A program made the translations under genes and the position numbers. From the NCBI GenBank assembly GCA_017550105.1, contig JAFYLQ010000063.1:96367-160366 (forward strand): 64,000 nucleotides of DNA. Reading direction: 5' to 3'. The notes under the pieces are model-generated. The model saw only the letters and a program-made list of their open reading frames with translations. It made no database searches and was not told the origin of the DNA. The stretch's first letter is position 1. Every line of letters begins with the position of its first letter. Shown one piece after another: positions 55,094-62,619 of the stretch. This DNA is from Clostridia bacterium (lineage in GTDB: Bacteria; Bacillota; Clostridia; Oscillospirales; Acutalibacteraceae).

Positions 55094-56731
55094 TCAGCAT
55101 TTTTCTGCCTTTTCAAGGGCAGCGTCAATGTTATCGGCAAGCATAATTTTATCAAGAAGACCTGCTTTTTCAAGGGTTTTCATGGGCTGGTCATTCACGT
55201 GGGAGAAGATAAGTGTTTTATCCTGCTTTTCGCAAAGCTTAACTATGGTTTCAAGGCTGTGAAGTCCCGTAGCATCAATAGCGGGCACACTACGCATTCT
55301 GAGAATTATTACCTGCTTATTCGCCCTCTTGATAACGTCGGTAATTTTAGTTGATGCGCCGAAGAAAATCGGGCCCGTGATTTCAAACACCATTGTGTTT
55401 TCGGGCACTTTTTTAAGCCTTATGCTTTCATCATCGTTATTTTCGTCAAATTCCTTCCAGCCGTGAGCATCAGTAACGTCACTCATACGTTTCATAAACA
55501 TAACTGTTGCAAGGATAATACCTACGATAATTGCAACAACAAGGTCAAACGCAATGGTAAGAACGAAGGTAACAAGAAGAATGAGTGTATCGCTCTTGGG
55601 TGATTTTTTAATAATGGACACAAATTCACGCCACTCGCTCATATTATAAGCCACAACAAAGAGGATTGCCGCAATAGTGGGCATGGGGATATACCCTGCC
55701 AAGGGCATAAGAAGAACAAGCACAAGAAGAAGCACAACCGCGTGAACCATACCCGCAACGGGGGTTCTGCCGCCGTTTTTGATGTTTGCCGCCGTTCTTG
55801 CACTGGCGCCTGTGGCGGGAATACCGCCGAAAAGTGCCGAGGCAATATTACCCGCACCCTGAGCAATGAGCTCGGTGTTTGAATTATGTCGGCTACCCGT
55901 CATACCGTCTGCAACAACGCAGGAAAGAAGCGACTCAACCGCCGCAAGCACCGCAATTGTAAAGGCATCGGGCATAATGGCTTTAACTGTTTCAAAGGAG
56001 AATTCGGGAATTGACGGCATAGGAAGGTCTGATGAAATCTCATAAAGTGAGCCGATGGTGTTTACGTTCATATCGAACACCTTAACAAGTGCCGCAGAAA
56101 TGACGATGGCAAATATTGAGGGCGGTATCTTCTTGATGAACCTGGGGAAGATTATGAGCACCGCAAGTGAAACCGCACCGATAATAAGCGCCTCGTAGTT
56201 AAAGGTATGCATTTGGTGCACAATTTCTTCAACCTTTTCAACCGTTTCAATGGGTGATTTTTCAAAGGTAAGACCAAGAAAGTCTTTAATCTGGCCGATA
56301 ATAAGGGTTACCGCAATACCCGTTGTAAAGCCCGTTGTAATTGTGTAGGGAATGAATTTAATAAGACTGCCGAGCTTGAAAACACCCATAAGCACAAGTA
56401 AAATACCCGCAATAAGTGTTGCAAGCACAAGCCCCGAAAAGCCGTTTTTGGCAACAATACCCGCAACAATTGTGGCAAAAGCCGCCGTAGGTCCCGCAAT
56501 CTGAACACGGCTACCACCGAGTGCCGAAATAACGAAACCCGCAATTATCGCCGTATAAAGACCCTGCTCGGGAGTAACGCCCGACGCCAGAGCAAGAGCA
56601 ATTGAAAGGGGCAAAGCAATAATGGCAACAATAATACCGGACGTTAAATCCTTACCAAACTGAGCACCGCTATAGCCCTTAAGGGACGTAACAAGCTTGG
56701 GTTTGAAAATTGATTGTTTTTTCTTCTCCAT
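55094..56731 (-). CDS. SulP-family anion transporter with STAS domain
   Basis: 545 residues. About 11-14 spans start with SGIIVAIIALPLSIALALASG, and the conserved QIAGPTAAFATIV follows. A C-terminal STAS domain (about 430-540) has VIILRMRSVPAIDATGLHSLE. Substrates of the family include sulfate, bicarbonate and other anions. Single-gene unit next to the mobile region. Confidence 0.9.
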   Translation of the reverse strand: MEKKKQSIFKPKLVTSLKGYSGAQFGKDLTSGIIVAIIALPLSIALALASGVTPEQGLYTAIIAGFVISALGGSRVQIAGPTAAFATIVAGIVAKNGFSGLVLATLIAGILLVLMGVFKLGSLIKFIPYTITTGFTTGIAVTLIIGQIKDFLGLTFEKSPIETVEKVEEIVHQMHTFNYEALIIGAVSLAVLIIFPRFIKKIPPSIFAIVISAALVKVFDMNVNTIGSLYEISSDLPMPSIPEFSFETVKAIMPDAFTIAVLAAVESLLSCVVADGMTGSRHNSNTELIAQGAGNIASALFGGIPATGASARTAANIKNGGRTPVAGMVHAVVLLLVLVLLMPLAGYIPMPTIAAILFVVAYNMSEWREFVSIIKKSPKSDTLILLVTFVLTIAFDLVVAIIVGIILATVMFMKRMSDVTDAHGWKEFDENNDDESIRLKKVPENTMVFEITGPIFFGASTKITDVIKRANKQVIILRMRSVPAIDATGLHSLETIVKLCEKQDKTLIFSHVNDQPMKTLEKAGLLDKIMLADNIDAALEKAEKC

Positions 56732-56765
56732 TTTTTACACCATTTTCCATTAAATTTACCGCTTG

Positions 56766-56794
56766 ATTATATGCCTTAATTCAACGCTTTTCAA
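56766..56794 (-). promoter_or_regulatory. Promoter of the SulP gene
   Basis: Minus strand: -35 TTGAAA (56789-56794), 17-bp spacer, -10 TATAAT (56766-56771). Confidence 0.7.
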
Positions 56795-56822
56795 GGAAAA
56801 TCGGCACATTTAAAATAATTCT

Positions 56823-56849
56823 ATGTTTTGTTGAAAACCAACAAAACAT
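56823..56849 (-). terminator. AT-rich hairpin after the last cassette ORF
   Basis: A perfect 11-bp inverted repeat (ATGTTTTGTTG and complement) with a 5-nt loop lies 6 bases past the stop. It replaces the ~110-bp tail that follows the other cassettes. Confidence 0.6.
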
Positions 56850-56855
56850 TTCCTG

Positions 56856-57578
56856 TTATTCTGTGCAAAATGCAGAGCACATCCCGTTCGTTTGCTTTAC
56901 TGTTCTTGTTGATTTATTTATTAAGACTGCAATTTTTTCTTGGGTTATCTGCGGGTTGTTTTTCAAAATATTTAAAACAGCCATTTCTTCCAATGTGATA
57001 TCCAAAGTGCCAGCATCACCATCATTTTGGCACTTTGGAGCTTCTAAAGTGCCACTTTCATATTTTAACTCTGTCGTTTTATATACAGTTTTTAGACCAT
57101 TGTTCTCGGTAAACACATAGCAATAACCGCGATAAACTAAAATCACACTATCGCCATACTCTTGTTCTTTATCTTCAATGATACCTCTTTCAGTTTTCAT
57201 AAGCTGCAATTTGCTTTTGCCGAATTGATACGCTTCAAACGCAAGTTCATCCATTCTATGAGTATCTTTAATCCCCATTCGCTCATACATACGCTCACGT
57301 GCGTGGTTGGTTATGTAAAGGGGATTTTTGCGAATATCTAAAAAGCCTTCTTCACTGTATAAATCGGTTTTATAGCATTTTACATTATAGTAGCGATTAT
57401 ATTTGCCTTGTCTGTTTCTGCCGACTTCGTTATAGCCTTGTCGATTATATCCTTCGCTATCATATTCAGGAATAATTTGTGGCTTTGGTTTTTGCGGAGT
57501 GCCTTTCGGTTTTCTTCTAAGTAGCAGTAAAAGGCATAAGAATATTGCAACAATTAGTATTATAGGTAGGTATTCCAC
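56856..57578 (-). CDS. Cassette ORF: membrane-anchored protein with DUF4258-like centre and winged-helix-like end
   Basis: 240 residues from the GTG at 57578 (AGAGGTG upstream, same leader as the other cassettes). An N-terminal membrane helix (about 4-22) and a Pro/Lys-rich linker lead to a central region with TNHARERMYERMG, which recalls DUF4258/RelE-like toxins. A C-terminal HTH-like segment (ITQEKIAVLINKSTRTVK) follows, and the sequence then stops within 15 residues, before the wing a full domain would have. Truncation at the element edge is possible. Function unknown. Confidence 0.55.
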   Translation of the reverse strand: MEYLPIILIVAIFLCLLLLLRRKPKGTPQKPKPQIIPEYDSEGYNRQGYNEVGRNRQGKYNRYYNVKCYKTDLYSEEGFLDIRKNPLYITNHARERMYERMGIKDTHRMDELAFEAYQFGKSKLQLMKTERGIIEDKEQEYGDSVILVYRGYCYVFTENNGLKTVYKTTELKYESGTLEAPKCQNDGDAGTLDITLEEMAVLNILKNNPQITQEKIAVLINKSTRTVKQTNGMCSAFCTE

Positions 57579-57599
57579 TTTATTCACCTCTGTTTCTTT

Positions 57600-57628
57600 A
57601 TTTTAGCAAAAAGAAACATAATTTGCAA
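57600..57628 (-). promoter_or_regulatory. Promoter of the 57-kb cassette ORF
   Basis: Minus strand: -35 TTGCAA (57623-57628), 17-bp spacer, -10 TAAAAT (57600-57605). Confidence 0.6.
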
Positions 57629-57640
57629 TGGATATAGAAA

Positions 57641-57749
57641 AACCCCCTTGGATTGCTCCAAGGGGATTCGTTTAGTTATTTGCTATTCCTTAATTCAGTT
57701 AAGAATTAGTCCTTTAAGCTTTCTGTGTGGCAGTTAGCAAAGTGGGGAA
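57641..57749 (-). repeat. Cassette tail repeat, copy 1 (most diverged)
   Basis: On the minus strand it has the TTTCCCCACTTTGCTAAC start, the GGACTAATTCTTAACTGAATT core and the hairpin CCCCTTGGA-GCAA-TCCAAGGGG. It directly follows the stop of the 57.8-kb ORF. The segment before the core is altered (ACAGAAAGCTTAAAGG instead of ACAGGCAGCTATCAAGG). Confidence 0.9.
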
Positions 57750-57750
57750 A

Positions 57751-58023
57751 TTAGTGAACTTCCTTGACTCCTATGCTTTCTAAAAAATCGATTAACTCTT
57801 CTAAATACTTTAATCGTACAAAATTGATTGGTGGGTTATCCAAATCTCCATCATCACCACCTACAGCTTCATAACTTTCTTCGCAATAACACATATGTAA
57901 AAGGCGTCCCCATTTTCGAGCATCTTTATCTTTATCCCACATAGACTTAAAGAAATCTATACTTAAACTGTCAAACATCATATCAATCAAAGTATGTTCA
58001 TTAAGATCATTTTCGATATCCAC
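57751..58023 (-). CDS. Cassette ORF: small acidic protein, unknown
   Basis: 90 residues, strongly acidic, no signal peptide. The GTG at 58023 has GAGGTGA 5 bases upstream, as in the sister cassettes. Size, charge and the setting in an array with a toxin resemble immunity or antitoxin proteins, but I recognise no family. Its stop codon directly touches the tail repeat. Confidence 0.55.
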   Translation of the reverse strand: MDIENDLNEHTLIDMMFDSLSIDFFKSMWDKDKDARKWGRLLHMCYCEESYEAVGGDDGDLDNPPINFVRLKYLEELIDFLESIGVKEVH

Positions 58024-58043
58024 TTGCCTCACCTCTTACTTAT

Positions 58044-58072
58044 AGTATAAATCACTATCTTTAAAATCTCAA
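58044..58072 (-). promoter_or_regulatory. Cassette promoter (57.8-kb ORF)
   Basis: Minus strand: -35 TTGAGA (58067-58072), 17-bp spacer, -10 TATACT (58044-58049). The GTGATTTATACTA segment is shared with the next cassette. Confidence 0.7.
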
Positions 58073-58114
58073 TTAAAATTTCGGTTTTGGTGTACTTAAA
58101 AACGGACTATATAC

Positions 58115-58226
58115 AAAAATCCCCTTGGATTGCTCCAAGGGAATTCGTTTATTTATTTGCTTTTCCGAATAATTCAGTTAAGAATTAGTCCTTGATAGCT
58201 GCCTGTGGGGCGGTTAGCAAAGAGGG
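58115..58226 (-). repeat. Cassette tail repeat, copy 2
   Basis: Nearly identical to copies 3 and 4 from ACAGGCAGCTATCAAGG through the TAAACGAA and GNRA-capped terminator hairpin. After the hairpin it shares a further AGTCCGTTTTTAAGTACAC block with copy 3. Confidence 0.93.
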
Positions 58227-58230
58227 AAAA

Positions 58231-58617
58231 CTATTCTACTCCATACTTTTCTTTAAATCTTTTCAAAAATGCTGATGCATCATCTCTTTCTTCTTGTGTG
58301 TTTCCCCACCAAAATTCACAATACTCGAAATTTGACATAATATCTAATACTGTTGGAGTATACACTCTTGTTATCCTTAAATTTTCAATCAAATTAATGG
58401 GAACGCTCTCAACATAATATCTTCCTCCACGACTTAGTCCCAAAACAGAAATTTCCGTTTTATTTTTGTTTGGTAATCTTTCATCCCACAGGCGTCCGCA
58501 GAGATATACCTTTGTATTTCCCTTAAATGCTGATGTTCCATATCTCAAAACACCATTTTCATCAATTCTCGTTTTCTTTATATTTCCCGCAACGGCATAT
58601 CTCCATAGGTTTTCCAC
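58231..58617 (-). CDS. Cassette ORF: small protein, unknown
   Basis: 128 residues from the GTG at 58617 (AAGAGGTGAGG upstream). Mixed alpha/beta composition, several aromatic residues (EFWWGN near the end), no signal peptide. No family recognised. It lies between two tail repeats and has its own promoter, so it moves as a unit. Confidence 0.55.
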   Translation of the reverse strand: MENLWRYAVAGNIKKTRIDENGVLRYGTSAFKGNTKVYLCGRLWDERLPNKNKTEISVLGLSRGGRYYVESVPINLIENLRITRVYTPTVLDIMSNFEYCEFWWGNTQEERDDASAFLKRFKEKYGVE

Positions 58618-58637
58618 TTTCCTCACCTCTTGATTGT

Positions 58638-58666
58638 AGTATAAATCACCATTACACAAAAAGCAA
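58638..58666 (-). promoter_or_regulatory. Cassette promoter (58.4-kb ORF)
   Basis: Minus strand: -35 TTGCTT (58661-58666), 17-bp spacer, -10 TATACT (58638-58643). Confidence 0.7.
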
Positions 58667-58708
58667 TTTATTTTTCCGTTTTAGTGTACTTAAAAACGGA
58701 CTTAATGC

Positions 58709-58823
58709 AAAAATCCCCTTGGATTGCTCCAAGGGGATTCGTTAATTATTTGCTTTTCCGAATAATTCAGTTAAGAATTAGTCCTTGATAGCTGCCTGTC
58801 CAGCAGTTAGCGAAGTGGGGAAA
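58709..58823 (-). repeat. Cassette tail repeat, copy 3 (after toxN)
   Basis: Begins 16 bases after the toxin stop. If read in the recombinase frame it spells PHFANC...TGSYQGLILN and a stop, then the CCCCTTGGA-GCAA-TCCAAGGGG terminator. Confidence 0.93.
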
Positions 58824-58839
58824 TATTCTTTCTTTTGGT

Positions 58840-59337
58840 TCATTTCTTCTTAGGAGTGTAATTAATGTTAAAATTTTTGCTTGCCTTTTCTAATTTTTTA
58901 AAGTCACATGATATTTTCACTAAAAACTCATTACCGTTAAGTACACCAAAGTATGTTTTTTGAGCATGGTCTAAAATATCAGCTTTCATTTTGTTGCATA
59001 ATTGGATTTGGTTTTTCAACAAATTTCTGTATTTTACATCGGGCTCCTTTGAGATATCAAAACTGATTAGTGCATCTTTATGTACTGGAATCATATTATT
59101 AAAACCTAAAAGACCGTATTCTCCGTTTTTGAGCCTTAAAATGTGTTTACCAGATTTAATATTTGCATGATTCGGCTTAGGAGATTCCATTGGAACAAAA
59201 TATTTGAATCCACCAAATGTAAATACTACTCCAACATAAGGTCTTTTAGCATCTTTGTTGTATTGTACTTTTTTATCCACTCCATGAAGATAACGTATAT
59301 ATTTATCTTCAATTTTATAAATCTTTAGATTCTCCAT
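58840..59337 (-). CDS. toxN: Type III toxin, ToxN/AbiQ-like endoribonuclease
   Basis: 165 residues, the usual size. Family features in order: YIRYL near the start, PYVGVVF, KYFVPMESPK (residues 46-54; the Ser aligns with the catalytic Ser of ToxN) and GLLGFNNMIPV. The family cuts mRNA in A-rich sites and is held inactive by pseudoknotted antitoxin RNA; phage infection releases it and causes abortive infection. The decisive context is a tandem RNA-repeat array plus hairpin directly upstream in the same direction. GGAG lies before the ATG. Assignment is by motif and gene order, without a search. Confidence 0.85.
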   Translation of the reverse strand: MENLKIYKIEDKYIRYLHGVDKKVQYNKDAKRPYVGVVFTFGGFKYFVPMESPKPNHANIKSGKHILRLKNGEYGLLGFNNMIPVHKDALISFDISKEPDVKYRNLLKNQIQLCNKMKADILDHAQKTYFGVLNGNEFLVKISCDFKKLEKASKNFNINYTPKKK

Positions 59338-59360
59338 CTTTCACTTCTCCACTATTTGAC

Positions 59361-59390
59361 AAATGGCGAAACGAAATCGTTTCGCCATTT
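59361..59390 (-). terminator. Hairpin between toxI repeats and toxN
   Basis: A perfect 14-bp stem (AAATGGCGAAACGA and complement) with a 2-nt loop lies 23 bases before toxN. In known type III systems such a leaky terminator sets the excess of antitoxin RNA over toxin mRNA. The U-tract is weak, which fits partial read-through. Confidence 0.75.
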
Positions 59391-59499
59391 TTTAGCCCCT
59401 ACTTAACGGCAAGGGATTTCCGCTTTTTTAATTCCTGTTTTAACGGCATAGGATTTCCGCTTTTTTAGTTCCTATTTTCACGGCATAGGATTTCCGCTT
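59390..59499 (-). ncRNA. toxI: Type III antitoxin RNA, three tandem 36-37-nt repeats
   Basis: Units on the minus strand are 59499-59463 (37 nt), 59462-59426 (37 nt) and 59425-59390 (36 nt). All start AAGCGGAAATCC and end in an A-rich TAAAA junction suited to toxin cleavage. Inside each, CCTAT...ATAGG (unit 1) can pair. Unit 3 keeps the stem with compensatory change (CCC...GGG), and unit 2 keeps it with one mismatch. Unit length and copy number are like those of ToxI and AntiQ. Confidence 0.85.
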
Positions 59500-59537
59500 A
59501 AGAAGGTGATTAATGACAACAATCATAATCACATAAA

Positions 59538-59552
59538 TGTGGCACTGCCACA
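59538..59552 (-). promoter_or_regulatory. Palindrome at the toxI transcription start
   Basis: TGTGGCA-C-TGCCACA is a perfect 15-bp palindrome over the predicted start (about 59551). It may be an operator or a 5' hairpin of the precursor RNA. Confidence 0.5.
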
Positions 59553-59557
59553 ACTCT

Positions 59558-59586
59558 ATTATATGTTGCAATTCAGAAAAAAGCAA
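59558..59586 (-). promoter_or_regulatory. Promoter of toxI-toxN
   Basis: Minus strand: -35 TTGCTT (59581-59586), 17-bp spacer, perfect -10 TATAAT (59558-59563), about 52 bases before the first repeat. Confidence 0.8.
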
Positions 59587-59652
59587 TAGTATTTTTTTAC
59601 AAATTTCTTTTGATTATATATGAGTTCTGTTTTTATTTTTAGTAAAAAATCA

Positions 59653-59760
59653 CAAAAAACCCCTTGGATTGCTCCAAGGGGTTTCGTTTAGTTATTTGCT
59701 TTTCCGAATAATTCAGTTAAGAATTAGTCCTTGATAGCTGCCTGAGTCGCCAAAGTTTGC
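59653..59760 (-). repeat. Cassette tail repeat, copy 4 (3' end of the recombinase gene)
   Basis: This copy is the end of the recombinase itself: ...SGSYQGLILN, TGA stop, then the same CCCCTTGGA-GCAA-TCCAAGGGG terminator followed by TTTTTT. It shows where the three downstream copies come from. Confidence 0.93.
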
Positions 59761-61481
59761 AGGGGGAATTATGTACTGGGGCGAAATAGTCGCCCCTTTC
59801 TTGCGATTACCCTCCACATTCATCGGAATGGGAGAGTCGCCGCCGAAGTCACCACGAAGATGCCACCTGAAGCAGTCCTTTGAAACCTCGATTTTTTCTA
59901 CAAAGGCTTCAATAACGCTTTCGGGGATATCACCATCGGTATCGAAATTGGTGTATTGCTCCAAGGCATAGCGGAGAACGGTTATCTTGCTTTCGTAGTC
60001 GATTTCTTCCTCTTCGGTTGGCTCAACCACCGGTGTCAGTTCTTCAATTTCAGCTTTGAGCTTGTCAATCTGCCTGTCCACCTCAGCACGTGCTTCTTGA
60101 TAGTCATCACGGGTAATATCACAATTGCTGAGCAAATCCACAAGATTTCTGCGTTTGGTGTTGGCTCTGTCAAGCTCTCGTCGCTTTTGCTCAATAAGCT
60201 TTGAGTTATCTTGCACCTGCACCTCGGTATCGCTGATATGTTCTTCAAGCAAGGAGTTTGCAATCTCCAATACCTTTTGCTTGTTTATAAGGAAGTGACG
60301 GAAGATATAGTTTGCCATCATTTGCAGCTTCCATTCGGCAATCATTGGCGACTGACAAATGCCGTCAATTGGCAGTCCACGCTTTAGGCGACTTTTGATA
60401 GTGCCTGTCTGCGTTGTGCCGTAGCATTGGTAGCCGAAGAACTTTTCGCCGTTAGCGTTGGTTCTCCATTTGCGACGGTTAAACCTCCTGCCACAAGAGC
60501 AGATCATCAGTCTGCCCCATACGGTCTTTGGTGGTGTCACACCCGTCAGTTTTCTTCCTGTGGTTGGATTTTTTAGTTTTCCCGTTTTGCTTTTCATAAT
60601 TTTTTGCACCCTTTCGTATTCTTCAACGGTTATAATCGGCTCGTGTCTGCCTTGCACTTGTGTTAATGCCATTTCACCGTAGTTTTTTACCTTTTTCTGC
60701 ACCAAAAAGTCGGGAGTGTATTCCTTGTGGTAGGTAATGATGCCGCAGTAAAATGAGTTTTTGAGTGTTTGGGAGATTCCCGTGCAATGCCAATTCGGTA
60801 GTCCCGTAGCAGTCCTACGCCCCGTTCGCTCCATTTCATTTTTTATCGCCATCAGTCCGTGTCCCTCAAGGTACATATCGAATATCCGACGTACCGTTTC
60901 AGCTTGTACGGGATTGATATTAAAATCCACCTGCTTTTTGTTGCCCTCCACGATTTTCTCCACTCGGTCATAGCCGAGGATATTGCCGTTGCCGTAGAAC
61001 ACGCCCTTTTCATTGAGATCTGTTGACCGCTTTTCACTCGGATGGAGGTCTTGCGGCTTTCGTCCTGTGCAATGCTCGCCATTATGGTCAGGCGAAGCTC
61101 GCCGTCGCCGTCAAAGGTTTTGATATTATCGTTGATAAAGAAGACCTCTACACCGATGCGGCGAAGCATCTTTGTAAAGTGCAGGGTTTCTTCGGTGTTT
61201 CGGGCAAATCGGGACACCTCACGGGTGATGATTAGGTCAAACTTGTGCGCTTTGGCATCTTCAATCATCTGCGTAAAGCCCGGTCGCTTTTCCGCCGAGG
61301 TTCCCGTGATACCCTCATCAATATAGCGGTCAATTAAGTTCCATTCGGGGTGGTGGTCAAGGTATTGCTGATACCATTCCAGCTGATTGCTGAGAGCAGA
61401 TATCTGCGCTTCGTGCTCGGTGGAAACACGGGCATAAATCACCACCCTTCGTTCGTCAAATTCATTGTATCGGTACATCAT
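59713..61481 (-). pseudogene. Large serine recombinase, frameshifted
   Basis: Two overlapping frames together give one recombinase of about 590 residues. The N-terminal resolvase domain has the catalytic Ser in YARVSTEHE (about S20), EGITGTSAEKRPGF and IITREVSRFAR. The second part starts FYGNGNILGYDR and has the recombinase domain, a zinc ribbon (CSCGRRFNRRK) and a coiled coil. The break is at an A-tract of four (61007-61010, minus strand); one more A would restore QQISMKKGVFYGNGN. A sequencing error or true loss are both possible. The start overlaps the stop of a 62-residue ORF as ATGA. Confidence 0.85.
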
Positions 61482-61666
61482 CCGGCTTTTTCTCCTTCCT
61501 GCTGAATGGTGAAATTGAATTTTGAGGCATCCACCACGTCAGCGTGCTGATTTACCATATTCCGAAACATATATAACGGAATTTTGCCGTCGTGATAAAG
61601 CTGTTCGCAAAGCTTTAAGGCGGCGAAAATATGGTTGGGATTGTTATCCTTAATAATTGTAATCAT
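61478..61666 (-). CDS. Small conserved-type ORF upstream of the recombinase
   Basis: 62 residues, GGAGGAG upstream. Small proteins of this kind often precede serine recombinases in Clostridial elements and overlap them, suggesting a regulator or partner. It has a short helical pattern (IFAALKLCEQLYHDGKI) but no motif I can name. Confidence 0.65.
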   Translation of the reverse strand: MITIIKDNNPNHIFAALKLCEQLYHDGKIPLYMFRNMVNQHADVVDASKFNFTIQQEGEKAG

Positions 61667-61695
61667 AGTGCTCCTCCTTTACAAATGTGCGATTT

Positions 61696-62619
61696 TTATC
61701 TCGCATCACGGTTTCGCTGTCGGTGGCGGTGCAAAAGTTCTAAGCCTTTCAGGATATCTTTCTTTATCTGCTGTTCGGTGTAGGATTTGGGGAAATATCC
61801 GTTGAAATCCTCTCTGCGAAAACGCAAATGCTCCTGCTGGTTCGGCTTTTCTTCCGACATGATTTCGTATGTTTGATCTTTGGTTAGCACACAGTCCTGC
61901 GATAATTTTTTGAGCCGTATGCTTTGTGCGTGGGATGGCGTGCAGTCGTTCAACTCAATGGCATCAAGCAGGATTCGCTGTTCATCCTCTGTCAAGAATG
62001 AGATTTCCACCGCCGGACTGAATGCGATTTTGCCTTCATCTACTTTGTTGAGCATTTCGGGGATCAGGTATGTTAGGCGGATATACCTTTGAACTTGGTT
62101 TCGACTGTCACCTGCCGCTTCACCTATGAAAGCATCAGTTCGTAACTTTGTCCCAAGTTGGGACAAACTACTCCTACCTTGATGATTTAGTGCTTCTTGC
62201 TTAAGTTTATAAGCAAACGCCTTTTCGCTGGGGAGAATTGTTTCTCTTTGCAAATTTGCATCTACCATTGCGATCACCGCTTCATCATCTGTCATTTTCC
62301 GAACGATTACGGGCATTGTTTTGAGCCCTAACACTTGACACGCCGCAAGCCTGCGGTGTCCCGATATTAGCTCAAACCCGCCGTCCTCAAGAGGTCGTGC
62401 AAGGGCGGGGGTTATCGCCCCGACCTTGCGTATGCTTTCAATCATTTTATCCATTTCCTCTCCCGACTGAATTTTAAAAGGATGATCCTTGAATGGGTGT
62501 AGCTCCTCAAGGGGAATATTGTGTATTCGCTCCAAGAGCGCATCGTCTCTTTCCGCCTGCGTTGAAAAAATAGCATCAACGGGGATCGGCGGCAGAATAA
62601 AGTCTGATTTTCTTGCCAT
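61696..62619 (-). CDS. ParB/RepB/Spo0J-family partition-like protein
   Basis: 307 residues. The ParB N-terminal nuclease/CTPase-like domain has ELHPFKDHPF, GAITPALARP and ISGHRRLAACQVLG. An HTH follows (about 150-215), and the tail is short. No parA lies next to it. Orphan ParB proteins like this are standard in Clostridial conjugative or integrative elements and may act in stability or transfer control. The start abuts the PC4-like stop, with GGAGGTC upstream. Confidence 0.85.
   Translation of the reverse strand: MARKSDFILPPIPVDAIFSTQAERDDALLERIHNIPLEELHPFKDHPFKIQSGEEMDKMIESIRKVGAITPALARPLEDGGFELISGHRRLAACQVLGLKTMPVIVRKMTDDEAVIAMVDANLQRETILPSEKAFAYKLKQEALNHQGRSSLSQLGTKLRTDAFIGEAAGDSRNQVQRYIRLTYLIPEMLNKVDEGKIAFSPAVEISFLTEDEQRILLDAIELNDCTPSHAQSIRLKKLSQDCVLTKDQTYEIMSEEKPNQQEHLRFRREDFNGYFPKSYTEQQIKKDILKGLELLHRHRQRNRDAR

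Noticed and set aside
59390-59499. Three tandem repeats as a CRISPR array
   Set aside because: Units are directly adjacent with no unique spacers, there are no cas genes, and the hairpin plus ToxN-like gene in the same direction explain them as antitoxin RNA.
59713-61002. Second recombinase gene with its own GTG start at 61002
   Set aside because: No ribosome site precedes it, it lacks the catalytic domain, and it continues the resolvase frame exactly at an A-tract; one frameshifted gene is simpler.
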